Shown here: positions 1 to 9,383 of the stretch, piece by piece
Layout: the number at the start of each line of letters is the position of its first letter
Numbering within the stretch: position 1 is the stretch's first letter
From: Sophora flavescens
Lineage: Eukaryota > Streptophyta > Magnoliopsida > Fabales > Fabaceae
DNA length: 64,000 nucleotides
Direction of reading: 5' to 3'
Assembly (NCBI GenBank): GCA_030762895.1
Contig: JAUPTC010000016.1
Location: 620,001-684,000, forward strand
The notes under the pieces: model-generated
What the model was told of the DNA's origin: nothing
What the model saw: only the letters and a program-made list of their open reading frames with translations
Databases searched by the model: none
Program-made: the position numbers and the translations under genes

Positions 1-218
1 CACCATTATGGAAATGAGTCATACTAACTCATGTGGATCCTACTTGAATTTCGTAGGATCCACATGAATTTCTATCAATAGGAGAGAGTGAGTTGGAAAA
101 AAGTATTAGAGAGTGTGTTGCTAACACCTCTAAATAATATACATGATTAATTATTCAAGTAACACAATCTAAATGGGTGAGATACGACGTGACACACCAT
201 TTGAAGACAACTGATCTC
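1..218. mobile_element. Nested MITE pair, 3' halves (truncated by window start)
   Basis: Right-hand parts of the two nested small elements seen complete at 34854-35241. The inner one ends at 130 and is followed by its 9-bp target duplication TAAATAATA (131-139). The outer one ends at about 218 with CAACTGATCTC. The left parts lie outside the window. Confidence 0.8.
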
Positions 219-335
219 CATCCCCCCATGCATACATCAATAACTCACCAAACACAAAGTCATACATGCTAACTTCTTCATTTGACAAGTTTTTTGTAGT
301 GAAACTTGAAAGTTGGTTGTGCAGTATATATTATA
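219..335 (+). promoter_or_regulatory. Promoter remnant of small-gene locus 1
   Basis: This stretch matches the region just upstream of the TATA box of locus 2 (8955-9060): both share GCATACATC, the ACTTGAAAGTTGGTTGTGCAG block and TATATATTATA. The match ends at about 335, where transposon-derived sequence begins, so the TATA region is cut from its gene. No coding sequence remains here. Confidence 0.6.
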
Positions 336-479
336 GGCAAAATAGGTAGATCGATCATATACATTTATTTTATTTTTTATATTGGTCCTATAAGTTTTTT
401 ATTTTTTAAATTGGTCGTATAAGTTACATTCCGTTTCAACGTTAGTCATTTCCGTCAATTTCGACCTTACTCGTGGTCA

Positions 480-800
480 TGGTATCACTCATTTTATTGA
501 ATCTTGAATTGTCCAATTGGGACAGTTTGGGAAGAAACTTTTTGTCCACTAATATACTAATTACTCGTTGTTTCGTACATGTTAAATAGTTGATGAAAAT
601 TCGGTTCTATACACTTCCTTTTGTTCTCCGAGTCCATACTTGATTGTGGTATCTTACTACGGTCAAGTCGTGTACTTAGAGACTGATAGGAAATGCTGCC
701 GAAATTTCGTCAGCTATAAGACATGAGAAGTAGTGAGTAACTAGTATAATACAGTGGTGATTTTTTTTTTCTCAAATGGGATAGGGCCATACCTTTTAAA
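480..800 (+). promoter_or_regulatory. Conserved CACTA transposase leader, family A copy
   Basis: Untranslated leader in front of the transposase ORF, alignable by eye with the leaders of family B (13207-13600) and family C (60396-60790). It holds the hairpin TGTCC..GGACA (510-524), then GTTCTCCGAGT, a second imperfect hairpin bounded by CTTGA (639-643) and TCAAG (663-667), the block GGAAATGCTGCCGAAATTT, and AATGGGATAGGGCCATACC close to the ORF. Confidence 0.7.
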
Positions 801-863
801 GAAAGGGAGTGATTCGGCATCATACAATCATGTTTACGATATTTTATCTGACTTAACAGAAGG

Positions 864-1345
864 ATGAATTATTATCCCTCGAGCAGTAGTTGGGTGTATG
901 ATAGGAACGAGTCTAGAAGACGGTGTCTAAAACAATCATTTGTAGATGGAGTTGAGGAGTTTATATCCAAAGCTAAGCAACATTGTGATTATGTCAAAGA
1001 GGGGGGATTAGATGTCCGTGGATAAAGTGAAATCGTAAAAAGGTTTTGAGTGATGATAAAGTGAAGGTACACCTGTATCGCTGTGGTTTCAAGCCTAATT
1101 ATTGGATATGGACTGATCATGGCAAAGAGTTGCCGAATATTGGTATAAAAGAAGTCGGTGGTAACGATCACGATATGGGTGCATCAGACAGTGGATTACA
1201 CGACGACTATGTTGAACAACTCCAGTCAATGCAGTGGATGTTGGATGATTATCTCGGGCAACGTGAGATTTTTGAGGCGAATGACTCTGATGACATGGAA
1301 GAGCCTCCTAATGTGTCAGCGCAAAGATTCTACAATCTATTAATT
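864..1345 (+). pseudogene. TNP2-type transposase, N-terminal fragment (Transpos_assoc-like)
   Basis: The reading frame starts MNYYPSSSSWVYDRNES and continues with SFVDGVEEFISKAKQH, as in the N-terminal transposase-associated domain of plant CACTA transposases. The Cys-rich part is broken: where element D reads GGIRCSCTKCNC, this copy has lost frame and runs into stops near 1023. The frame recovers as KVHLYRCGFKPNYWIWTDHG and runs to QRFYNLL at about 1345, where the deletion joins it to an intron of the second gene. It is a dead fragment. The copy at 35888-36369 is the same. Confidence 0.8.
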
Positions 1346-1384
1346 TTATTGTATAATTTTATTATTTTTTTCCCTTGTTAACAG

Positions 1385-2241
1385 GACCTCGTGCGCTAGC
1401 GTCCGAAGCATACCTCGGAGATACGTGATATCTTTGAGGATAGAGCAGGTCATAGACTGAGGGACATGCTCCGGGAGCGTAGGCAGAGCCGCAAACGTCC
1501 AGATTACATCGGCCCCAACATCTGGGCCCAGCTTTATGTTCACTGGGACTCTCCAGTTTACAGGCTGACCTGTGAGCAGGCGAAGGGGAATCGAGCTTCC
1601 GAGAAGGGCGGGAGCCTACACACGGGTGGTTCGATTAACCACGTCCAGCATGCCATTAACATGGTATGCATATGTAAATAATTAAGTTTATAAACTTTAT
1701 ATTTTTATTATTAATTTATTCTATAATTAATTGATTTTTTTTGTGTCGTTTGCAGGTCGCATCTGAGGTTGCCTCTTGCTCCGGTGCCTAAGATCCTTCC
1801 CAGGTCGACCCTGCCGAGGAAGAGAGACTACAGACCCAGGTGTGGATTGATATGGCCAGCGGGAAGAAGAAGGGGCAGATTTACGATACTGGGAGCCTAG
1901 CTCGTACCTTCCGTCAGGTGATGCCGAGCATGACACATCGGGAGGCTGTATCCTTTAGCTCACAGGGCACAGAGGAGGTGCAGCAGTAGAGGGAGGCGAA
2001 TGAGCGCATGAGGGAGCGGATGGAGGCACTCTCACAAGTGGTCGGGGCTGTGCTCGATGTGCTCCCACCTGAGAGGCGCACCGCTTTGCAGGGGGTCCTC
2101 CAGACCAGCCAGTCATCTACTACTACCGAGGCACCTGGGCAGCAGCAGGATGCTGGTGTGTCGTCTCAGCCGCAGCCCGATGGTCATGTTACGCTGGATC
2201 TCTCCCCCAACCAGGACGATGGTGATTATTATTTGTTATGA
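1385..2241 (+). pseudogene. TnpA/PTTA-like second CACTA gene, 3' exons
   Basis: After a splice acceptor (TTAACAG, ending 1384) the sequence reads SEIRDIFEDRAGHRLRDMLR and RPDYIGPNIWAQLYVHWDSP. After a second intron ending CGTTTGCAG (about 1755) it reads VASEVASCSGA, LQTQVWIDMASGKKKGQIY, TGSLARTF, then a helical C-terminus (RERMEALSQVVGAVLDVLPP) and an acidic tail ending at 2241. The counterpart in element D (27889-28437) is closely similar. Stops occur after DLVR, after SCSGA and after EEVQQ. The gene type is the En/Spm second gene, related to the Transposase_24 (PTTA) group by position; I did not verify the family by search. Confidence 0.7.
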
Positions 2242-2510
2242 TGGGGGTTATTAGGATAGTTATAGTTGTAGGGTTTTGTAGCTGTAGAGTTATTTTGTAC
2301 GGATTTATTGTATGGATATTGTATTTGTTTTATGTTTTTATTTTATTTTATTTTAATTAAATTTTAAATTTTATTTGTATTTAAATTTAAATTTAAATTA
2401 ATAATTAAAATAAAATAAAATGAATTTAAATAAAAGTAATAATTAATAACTAAAAAAATTAATTAAAATAAATGAAAAAATAACTAATCTTAATTTAAAA
2501 AAATTAAATT
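2242..2510. other. AT-rich 3' non-coding part of CACTA A1
   Basis: Very AT-rich (runs of TTTTATTTTA, AAATTTAAATTTAAA). No gene seen. It lies between the last exon and the subterminal repeats. Confidence 0.6.
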
Positions 2511-2840
2511 GAGATTACTGACGGAAATGTCCGTCGGTAATCATTAAAACCTTACCTACGGATATTTCTGTCGGTAAACTGGGCTCCCTCTTATCGACGG
2601 AAAAAACCATCGGTAAACTTACTGACAGCCTTTTCCTTCAGTGATGGGCCAACCCTTCAAGGGAGTTACCGACAGACATTTCCGTCGCAAACTACCGACG
2701 GATTATCCAATTCTGTCGGTAACCGTTTTCGACGAGCTTATTACCGACAGATTTGGGTCCATCGGAAATACGTCATTACCGACGGCTTTTAGGCATTTTC
2801 GACGGCTTTTGTCCGTCGATAATCAGCCTTTTTTGTAGTG
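2511..2840. repeat. 3' subterminal repeats and terminus of CACTA family A
   Basis: About ten copies of short motifs of the form GACGGAAA.. and ..GTCGGTAA in both orientations, ending in TTTTTTGTAGTG. Subterminal arrays of this kind are the usual transposase binding regions of En/Spm elements (family knowledge). Confidence 0.8.
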
Positions 2841-3105
2841 GAAGATCACCCGATAATGTCCAAGCAACAAGGAAGTGGGAACTCTGGTTCACACTTCACA
2901 CCCATAAAGGATGCATGTGTAACCTTACGTCCGGTGGAGTTTAAATAGTTTCCTTATTCTATTTTTTGTCTTCGCCTCTATTAAATGTGCTTGGATCTCA
3001 CTCCCAAAAGTTAGCTCAAAGGATGAGGGCGCGCAACTTGACAATGTGGGACACGATTGCAATTTCAATAGCTTTGGAAATGTTTCTGCTTGGAATCACC
3101 GGAAA
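2841..3105 (+). pseudogene. Small-gene locus 1, 3' part
   Basis: Directly after the CACTA terminus the sequence aligns with locus 2 (9345-9500) and locus 3 (29058-29160). Shared blocks are CTGGTTCACAC, ACCCATAAAG, TAACC(T)TAC, TTTCTGCTTGG and ATCACC(A)GAAAT. One frame is open from 2841 to TAG at 2947-2949 and contains GSHFTPIKDACVTLRPVEFK before the stop. It has no start region left: the CACTA element sits between it and its promoter at 219-335. Confidence 0.45.
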
Positions 3106-3200
3106 TAAGCGTTGACATAAATTATATGCTTCATTGTATTCACATGCCAAGCACACACCGGATCACGTACAATCAGAATTAAATTGGAGCACTCCAAATG
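3106..3200 (-). pseudogene. PIF/Harbinger transposase, C-terminal fragment
   Basis: On the minus strand the sequence reads AFGVLQ, then in a shifted frame LILIVRDPVCAWHVNTMKHI, as expected after the catalytic glutamate of plant PIF/Harbinger DDE transposases. The preceding residues (KDVEH) lie at 7341 and beyond, on the other side of the solo LTR. Removing the LTR and one CATGT copy makes the KDVEH-AFG junction contiguous, which proves these are two halves of one gene. Confidence 0.75.
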
Positions 3201-3624
3201 CATGTTGTAACACCCTAAACTGGGGTGTCACTTTGTTACCCATTGCGGAAAATAAAATAATTAAATTGCTTGTTGCTTCCTGTAAATGACATTTTCTTAA
3301 TAATTGAGTATTCTCAAAATGGTGATATATTTTTTTCTTTTAAAACAAAGGTAAGTGATGAACACTCAGAACATGAAATGTAAACATCATATATATTTAT
3401 AATCTATCCCAGTGGGATTCAGAGTTTAGTATAAAAACTAGGGTCTGATCAGGATGGCCATTAGTAACAGAGTTACAGAACATAAAGATAACGGCTGTAA
3501 ACTAAGTAAATCAAAATAGGGGGAGGGTCTGGAACCACACAACAAAAGGGTGGCTCTAAGAAGCCAAATACAGTCAGACCGAGACAGACTAACCACGAAA
3601 TATAGACCCCTAAGCTGGCCACTA

Positions 3625-4080
3625 CTAACGTCTAAAGGAAGACTCGCCACGAACACTCCCACAAGAAGAGACCCCAGGTGATGGGTCCACGACGTCTCCG
3701 CCCTCATCAGGAGAGTCGGAATCATAAAATTCCGGATCGTCATCAAGCACGTACTCCGGCACCTCATCAAGATCATCGTCGTGATCCAAGACGTGGTACA
3801 CGGGCTCATCCTCCAGGTACTCCTCGGGGTCCTCCTCGGGGTCCTCCTCAATCGGTGAAGCCAGCTCGACTCCAGGAAATGGTACCCCTAGAGGCGGGTG
3901 CTCATGTAGCTGTCCATTCATCTGTAGCACATGTAAGTAGTACCAAGCTGGTGGGAGAGCAATCCTCCTCGTCTCAACTGTCCGAACCCTGCGACATGGT
4001 TCGCCCTCAGTATTCTTCTCCAGCGTGGTTATCGGTCCATGATAGGTAGCCGATGTAGATCCGGGGTGAATCTGCCACGC
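3625..4080 (-). CDS. Acidic open reading frame inside the solo LTR
   Basis: A minus-strand frame stays open for about 150 codons, ending with a stop at 3625-3627. It reads HGPITTLEKNTEGEPCRRVR, then PPAWYYLHVLQMNG, HPPLGVPFPGVE and a very acidic tail with EEDPEEDPEEYLEDE and DLDEVPEYVLDDD. The longest ATG-initiated part is 3625-3930 (101 codons). The 38648-38953 copy differs by one residue (E to D). It has no recognised enzymatic motif and may be a retroelement accessory frame or chance coding. The LTR orientation is unknown, so sense or antisense cannot be decided. Confidence 0.35.
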   Translation of the reverse strand, partial: AWQIHPGSTSATYHGPITTLEKNTEGEPCRRVRTVETRRIALPPAWYYLHVLQMNGQLHEHPPLGVPFPGVELASPIEEDPEEDPEEYLEDEPVYHVLDHDDDLDEVPEYVLDDDPEFYDSDSPDEGGDVVDPSPGVSSCGSVRGESSFRR

Positions 4081-4429
4081 CCCCGCATTCCCCGAATTCT
4101 GACGGTACCAATGGGACGTTCAAATCCATCTAAACTCATAGATATATAGCGATGCCGAAAAGCAAAGAGAAATAACAAGAAGATATGCAAGAGTGAGATA
4201 CCAATATATGAATAGATTACAATAACCATATGCATGATACATGCATCACATCAACATATTAACATTTACTAAATATTAATAGATAAAACAACAAGTATCA
4301 TATCAATGGGTGTCATACCCGTACAATCAGTTTTTATAAAGATTATGCATGACACTTCAATATTCCGGCTCTATAAACTTAATCTCATGAGATCCCTTCA
4401 TATTTCTAAGAGTTGATCAAACTCAAAGC

Positions 4430-4600
4430 CCCACTTGGGCATCACCGTCGTGACTAAAGTCCCTATTTGGACATCATCGTCGTGACTTATATAACAACCC
4501 CTGCTTGGGCATCACCGAAGTGACTAAAAGTCCCTGTTTGGACATCACCGAAGTGACTAATAGCCCCTGCTTGGGCATCACCGAAGTGACTAACCTGTGA
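4430..4600. repeat. Short tandem repeat in solo LTR (about 30-bp unit)
   Basis: Five successive units alternate between GCTTGGGCATCACCG and GTTTGGACATCACCG, each followed by AAGTGACTAA or CGTGACTAA. The same array, with a small change in the last unit, is at 39454-39620. Confidence 0.85.
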
Positions 4601-6059
4601 GGCATGTCTGCCTTAATGCATGAAGAAAAACATTCGTTCAAGATGTTTTCTTTGTGTTCAATCTCATTCATTGTCGAAGCTCAAAGCTAACCACCATTCA
4701 TAATTTTCATCACTTGAAATTACTCAACATCAACACAAGACACGTAGTCCGAGTGCTCAATCACAACACCTTAGACCAATGCACCAGTCAAGACTTGTGG
4801 TAATAGAAAACAACATTCACCTTTAATAACGTTTATCACATCGTTATTAGGATACACGGTCCACAATAACGTGAATAGGACACACAGTCCACAACAACGT
4901 AATTAGGATACACAGTCTTCAACAACGTGACACGGATCAAAGATCTATGTGTAAATTACAAAACACTAGAATTCCGACGTCTCGTATATTAGATTCGATT
5001 TCACCTATTCTTACTTTTCGTTCAGTGAAAATCAAATACCAAAATAAAACCTCGGTAACCCATCCAAGTTATCGGAATATTTTCGAAAGTATTTCTTTAC
5101 AGGAAATCTTTTCATTGGAAAATCATTTGTAAACTATTATAAGAAATCCATTTTCTCTTGAAATCCTTTTCTTAAAATCATCTATATTTAAGGTCAAATA
5201 TTTTCCAAAGGCTTTTCCTTCCGTAAAAACACATATTTTCTAAATGATTTTCTCTTGTACAAAAACTTAGTTTATAAGAAAATAATTTGCTTTAACTTGA
5301 AATTATTTAACACAAGTTCCAAAGTTTTATCCTTCTGGAATAAATACAAGTAAGATCACTTCCTTTCCAAAACACATACTTTACTAAAGATCATTTTAAA
5401 ATGAACACTGTTACTTTCAAAGTTTTCTTTGAAGCTTATTTAGGTTTTTAATCTTATGATTAGTTGAGCACAGACTAACGTTGGGCTTTTCAAACATCAA
5501 TCAATATCATCATAATCTCAGTCAACAATATAGCAGTTAAGATAGTTCATAACATATATGATTCACAACACTTTCAATCAAGTAAGGATCAACTTCAAAC
5601 AGTTATCACAACTGTTCAAGTATACAAATCATTCAAACTTTGATTCAATATAATAACAATATTCAAATAATTCGAGGAAACCTCATACACACATGCATAT
5701 AGCTATTGAATATCCCTCAGGCTGTCCCCTCTTAACTTTTTTGAACGTAAAGGTACGTGATGCTTGAGGAAGTGTACTACGAATGTCATCGTCTACTCTA
5801 CGACGAAAGTCTAGGTTTATGAACACTAAACCAAGAAGGTATAGGTTCGGCCATGGCATAAAATAGGGTTAAAGGTTTTCAAAAGAGAATACAACTCATG
5901 GATTAATGATCCTTAAGTGTTAGGAGTTCATAACCAAGGTTCACTTTACAAAGGTAGAACAAAATCCCACTTAATCCATGCTTAGGGTTTCGTCCGCTTT
6001 AGTATAAGTAGGCCAGAAATTTCCAACCCTTCTACGCTCTTTAGATTTAGTGTTAAAAT

Positions 6060-6660
6060 ATACCAAGAAGTCTAAATTCATGATTATATTGGAAAATGAA
6101 AACAAAACATCCTAGGTTCCCAACCATCATAGGATAAATAGGCTAGAAATCTTTAAACTTTCCAATCTCTTTATACTTAGCATCCAAATGTATTAAGGAG
6201 CTCAAGTCCATGATCATATTCGAAAATGAAAATAAAACATCCTAGGTTCACAACCATCATAGGATAAATAGGCTAGAAATCTTTAAACTTTCCAATCTCT
6301 TAGACTTAGCATCCAAATGTATTAAGGAGCTCAAGTCCATGAACCATGATCATATTGGAAAATTAAAACAAAACATCCTAGGTTCACAACCATCATAGGA
6401 TAAATAGGTTAGAAATCTTTAACCTTTCCAATCTCTTAGACTTAGAATCCAAATGTATTAAGGAGTTCAAGTCCATGATCATATTGGAAAATGAAAACAA
6501 AACATCCTAGGTTCACAACCATCATAGGATAAATTGGCTAGAAATATTTAAACTTTCCAATCTCTTAGACTTAGCATCCAAATGTATTAAGGAGCTCAAG
6601 TGCATGATCATATTGGAAAATGAAAACAAAACATCCTAGGTCCACAACCTACTAGGTTCG
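6060..6660. repeat. Tandem repeat in solo LTR (129-136 bp, about 4.5 units)
   Basis: CATCCTAGGTTC recurs with its CCTAGG at 6111, 6241, 6377, 6506 and 6635. Each unit contains ATCATAGGATAAATAGG, AACTTTCCAATCTCTT and GTATTAAGGAG. Units differ by indels. An identical arrangement is present in copy 2. Confidence 0.9.
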
Positions 6661-7340
6661 GCCATCATGGGATCAACAAGCTAGGAATTTTCAACTTTCC
6701 AAGACTTTAGATTTAAGATCAAGAGGTATCTAGAAGCTCAAATACATGATCATCTTTCAAAAAGAGAGAAGGAGAAGCAAGTCTTGATGGCCAAGTTTTG
6801 GCTTATGCCTTGTTTGGTTGAAGAAGAGAGAGAAAAATGGGTTTTTAGCATATAATATGTTATAATTCAAAAAGTGTCATCATGACCACTTTTTAGAATG
6901 TGACTTAGGCCATCCCTCTAGTAAGTCACCTCACTCTCACATGTCACCTCATCACTTTTGTGCTCCCTACTCTGCTCCATTGCGTATCCGGTTCAAGTTT
7001 CCAATCGTATTTCGCCCGGAATAAATATTTTATTTTATTCCCGAACTCAAATTTTCGAAAATTTTCAATATCATACCAAACATCACAAAAAAACTAATCG
7101 TTTTGTTCACGGTTCAAAATTAGGTTTTCTGCTCAGTAAACTTTTACTGTCATTGAAAACGCAAATCGGGTTTTGTCTGAATTTTTAACCCAAAATTTTA
7201 CCGTGACTTCATACGATAAAACAACATAAGAAAATGATTTTAGTTTATTTAAAATCACTCTCTGGATTTTATCAAAAATTAACCTATATACACATGTATT
7301 TACTGCTACATAAGGACACAAATCGGGGCGTTACACATGT

Positions 7341-8540
7341 TCCACATCCTTTCTTGCTGGTTTTTGTCGTTGGGCAAATAACTCTCTTTTCTCCTTGCGA
7401 CATTGGGATGGTCTTGACAAATGTAGCTCAATCGGGATAAATACCATTTGCTAGATGATGTTCCATATTATATGGGGGTTCTATTCACCGTGTATTACAT
7501 CATGGAAGCTTGTCCATCCAAAACATCGTCAATCACATTGGATGCGTTTAACACGTTAAAGTCATTGTTTTAACCCACAGTGCCAAAAAATGCATGCCAA
7601 ATCCATAAGTCTTGTGACGCCACTGCTTCAAGCATGATCATGACCTTTCCACGCGAATGGACAATTTTCCATTCATAGTGCTTACAATCAACGGAACCTA
7701 ACATACCCGAAAAGCCACATACCTCCCCCATTTGTAGTAGATGTTCAATATCTTCATTGGTAGGCCTTCTAAGGTAGTTAGCCCTAAATACTGCATACAT
7801 GCCCGTTAAAAATCTCTCTAAGCACTCCACAACAAAGCTTTCGTCAATTCGAACATAGTCATCCAGACTGTTAGTAAGCACTCTGTATGAATATACGAAT
7901 AACGATAGTGCACTTCTGACTAATAGCTTGTTTGTACCAGCCAACAAACTTCTGAACCACACTATTCAACTGATGCCATTTTGATTTTAGTTGATCTGCT
8001 TCCTTTCTGGAAACTTCTCGTGGTTGTCTTTATGATTGTCTCTGATTCTTAACTAAAAACCTTCAGCTTTTTGGAAGACTCCCACAATTGCATCCTTTGA
8101 AATGTTTAGCCATGATTGGATAAGAAGCGTGTCCTCTTCCACTGAGAACCTGACATGAGTTTTTTTTTTTTTTTGAGTAGGATGCCCCCTCCTTCATTGA
8201 GTGTAATATTTTCTAGGCCGATTTGAGTGGAGATTTGTGGCACTTGAGCCTTAGACATAGACCCGACTGGTATTACAGGTTCATTGTGAAGGGACTCCAC
8301 ACCGTCGTGGGTACACATTGGAGGCCTATCCCACATGGTGGGATTGGTTGGTGGTAGTGGATACATAAAATACGGAGGATTTTGAGAATTGTGAATGATA
8401 TGGGGTGGTTGGTTTTGCAAAAAAAAAATATATGTAAGATTGCAAGTTATATATACTGATCGGGATCCATTTGATAGCAACAAAAAATAGAATTGTGGAT
8501 TGAGAAATTGTGTGCAAAATGACGTGAATTGGAGCATTAT
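7341..8540 (-). pseudogene. PIF/Harbinger transposon gene remnant (ORF1/ORF2 joined)
   Basis: Read on the minus strand from about 8540. First an N-terminal part with PPTNPTMWDRPPMC and, in another frame, SVEEDTLLIQSWLNISKDAI, KDNHEKFPERKQIN and NSVVQKFVGWYKQA, typical of the Myb/trihelix-like ORF1 protein. Then, after about 7925, the DDE part: DDYVRIDESFVVECLERF, RRPTNEDIEHLLQMGE, GFSGMLGSVDCKHYEW (first catalytic Asp), ILEAVASQDLWIWHAFFG. Further on a frame reads HHLANGIYP where families have LADGIYP, so the second catalytic Asp is Asn. KDVEH at the LTR junction keeps the Glu. Frameshifts and stops are frequent; the element is dead. Confidence 0.85.
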
Positions 8541-8842
8541 TTATAGTGAGTCTCACTATTATATCTTTTGCACCCACTCCAATGGTTATAAAAAGTTGCC
8601 AACAACTATTTAAAATACAAAACCAAAACACAAATATAAAATTGATACACAAATTAAATCTGAAAGCTTCTCCTGGTCCATTTCCCTTTATTCTCGGTCC
8701 ATTTTCAATTTCTCACAAATCACTCATCTCCCTCAACACTCCCTTTCTCCTGGTTTGTGAGAGATTCGGTCCCTTTGCTCCTCCCTCACAAACGACCATG
8801 CTGTCGGCGGTGCATGAACGACGACTAGGCAACGCAGAACCT
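8541..8842. other. Flank of PIF remnant, no gene
   Basis: Contains CACCCACTCCAATGGTTATAAAAAG, probably the non-coding 5' end of the PIF element; I could not identify its terminal repeat. An open frame (8546-8857, plus strand) has no recognisable domain and overlaps this and the start of locus 2. Confidence 0.4.
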
Positions 8843-9057
8843 GGTTTGAATGTGTAGTAAGCCTCAAAACAAACCCCACACGTACGGTCCCCACTTCAAC
8901 CCGGTTTCACTCTCTCTTATTCATTGTTTCATTTGGCCACAGAACCATCACCACGCATACATCACAATAACTCATGAAACACACAATCATACATATAACC
9001 TTCTCATTTGATAAGATTTTTGCGGTGAAACTTGAAAGTTGGTTGTGCAGTATATAT

Positions 9058-9066
9058 TATATAAAG
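9058..9066 (+). promoter_or_regulatory. TATA box of locus 2
   Basis: TATATAAAG lies 105 bp upstream of the ATG at 9171, a spacing that fits a transcription start near 9090-9100 and a leader of about 75 bases. Confidence 0.45.
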
Positions 9067-9170
9067 TGTCACAATGAACGGAACAAAGTGCATCCAACAC
9101 ATGCAGGACATATACTTCCTAGCTTAATCGAATTGTCCCATACATTTTCTTAGCCACACTGACGTCTACT

Positions 9171-9383
9171 ATGAAGCTTTTTTCGTTTCTTCAATGCCTT
9201 TTCTGCATGGCGTTGCTTCTCGTCCGTCCCTCCGTTGCTTTCAATTTTAGGTAACTCTTACTAACCATTCAAATGGCCGTTGCTTTCAATATGAACCAAA
9301 TGGCCGTTTCGAAGATGAGAAGATAAAGTCCCCCGCCAACACCAACAGGGTCCCCTGGTTCACACTGGTTAAAAAACCCATAA
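9171..9383 (+). CDS. Candidate small secreted peptide gene, two exons
   Basis: Exon 1 (9171-9250) encodes MKLFSFLQCLFCMALLLVRP followed by SVAFNF: a basic residue, a hydrophobic core with Leu-rich stretch, and a possible cleavage after SVA, as in a signal peptide. The frame is closed by a stop immediately beyond TTTTAG, where a good splice donor (AG/GTAACT, 9251) lies. Using the acceptor at 9327-9328 (GATAAAG) the second exon reads SPPPTPTGSPGSHWLKNP and stops at 9381-9383, giving about 44 residues. The GSH motif is shared with locus 1 (GSHFTPIKDA), where the frame runs longer. The intron, and whether the gene is expressed, are inferred. It could equally be a decayed member of the family; I do not recognise the family. 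Confidence 0.3.

Larger units (their letters stand above)
336..2840 (+). mobile_element. CACTA (En/Spm) element A1, internally deleted derivative
   Basis: The 3' end is clear: subterminal repeats of the GACGGAAA/GTCGGTAA type and a terminus TTTTTTGTAGTG at 2829-2840, the reverse complement of CACTACAAAAAA. The 5' end is not; bases 336-480 contain a direct repeat (ATTGGTC..TATAAGTT twice) that is not CACTA-like, and I find no CACTA terminus there. Inside are a transposase leader, the N-terminal part of a TNP2-type gene and the 3' half of the second (TnpA-like) gene, joined by a large deletion. It cannot encode a full transposase. The same derivative lies at 35359-37863. Confidence 0.8.
3206..7335. 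mobile_element. Solo LTR (4.1 kb) with 5-bp TSD CATGT
   Basis: Starts TGTAACACCC and ends GGGGCGTTACA, so it has TG..CA ends with short inverted repeats (TGTAAC(A/G)CCC). It is flanked by CATGT at 3201-3205 and 7336-7340. No gag-pol, PBS or polypurine tract is present, so it is a single LTR left after LTR-LTR recombination, or an element without an internal region. It inserted inside the PIF transposase gene. It contains short tandem repeats (4430-4600, 4850-4930), a longer tandem array (6060-6660) and one acidic open frame on the minus strand. The size suggests a Ty3/gypsy lineage with long LTRs; lineage not proven. Confidence 0.85.

Noticed and set aside
3206..7335. Solo LTR as a DNA transposon with TGTAAC inverted ends
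   Set aside because: TG..CA ends and a 5-bp duplication fit an LTR; no transposase or long TIR. This remains slightly open because no intact element is in the window.
6958..7440. Short frames near the right end of the solo LTR
   Set aside because: They cross the LTR/PIF boundary and match no protein; chance frames.
8326..8857. Frames of 103-108 codons on both strands near the PIF 5' end
   Set aside because: Low-complexity, no domain, and in a different frame from the PIF protein on the same DNA.
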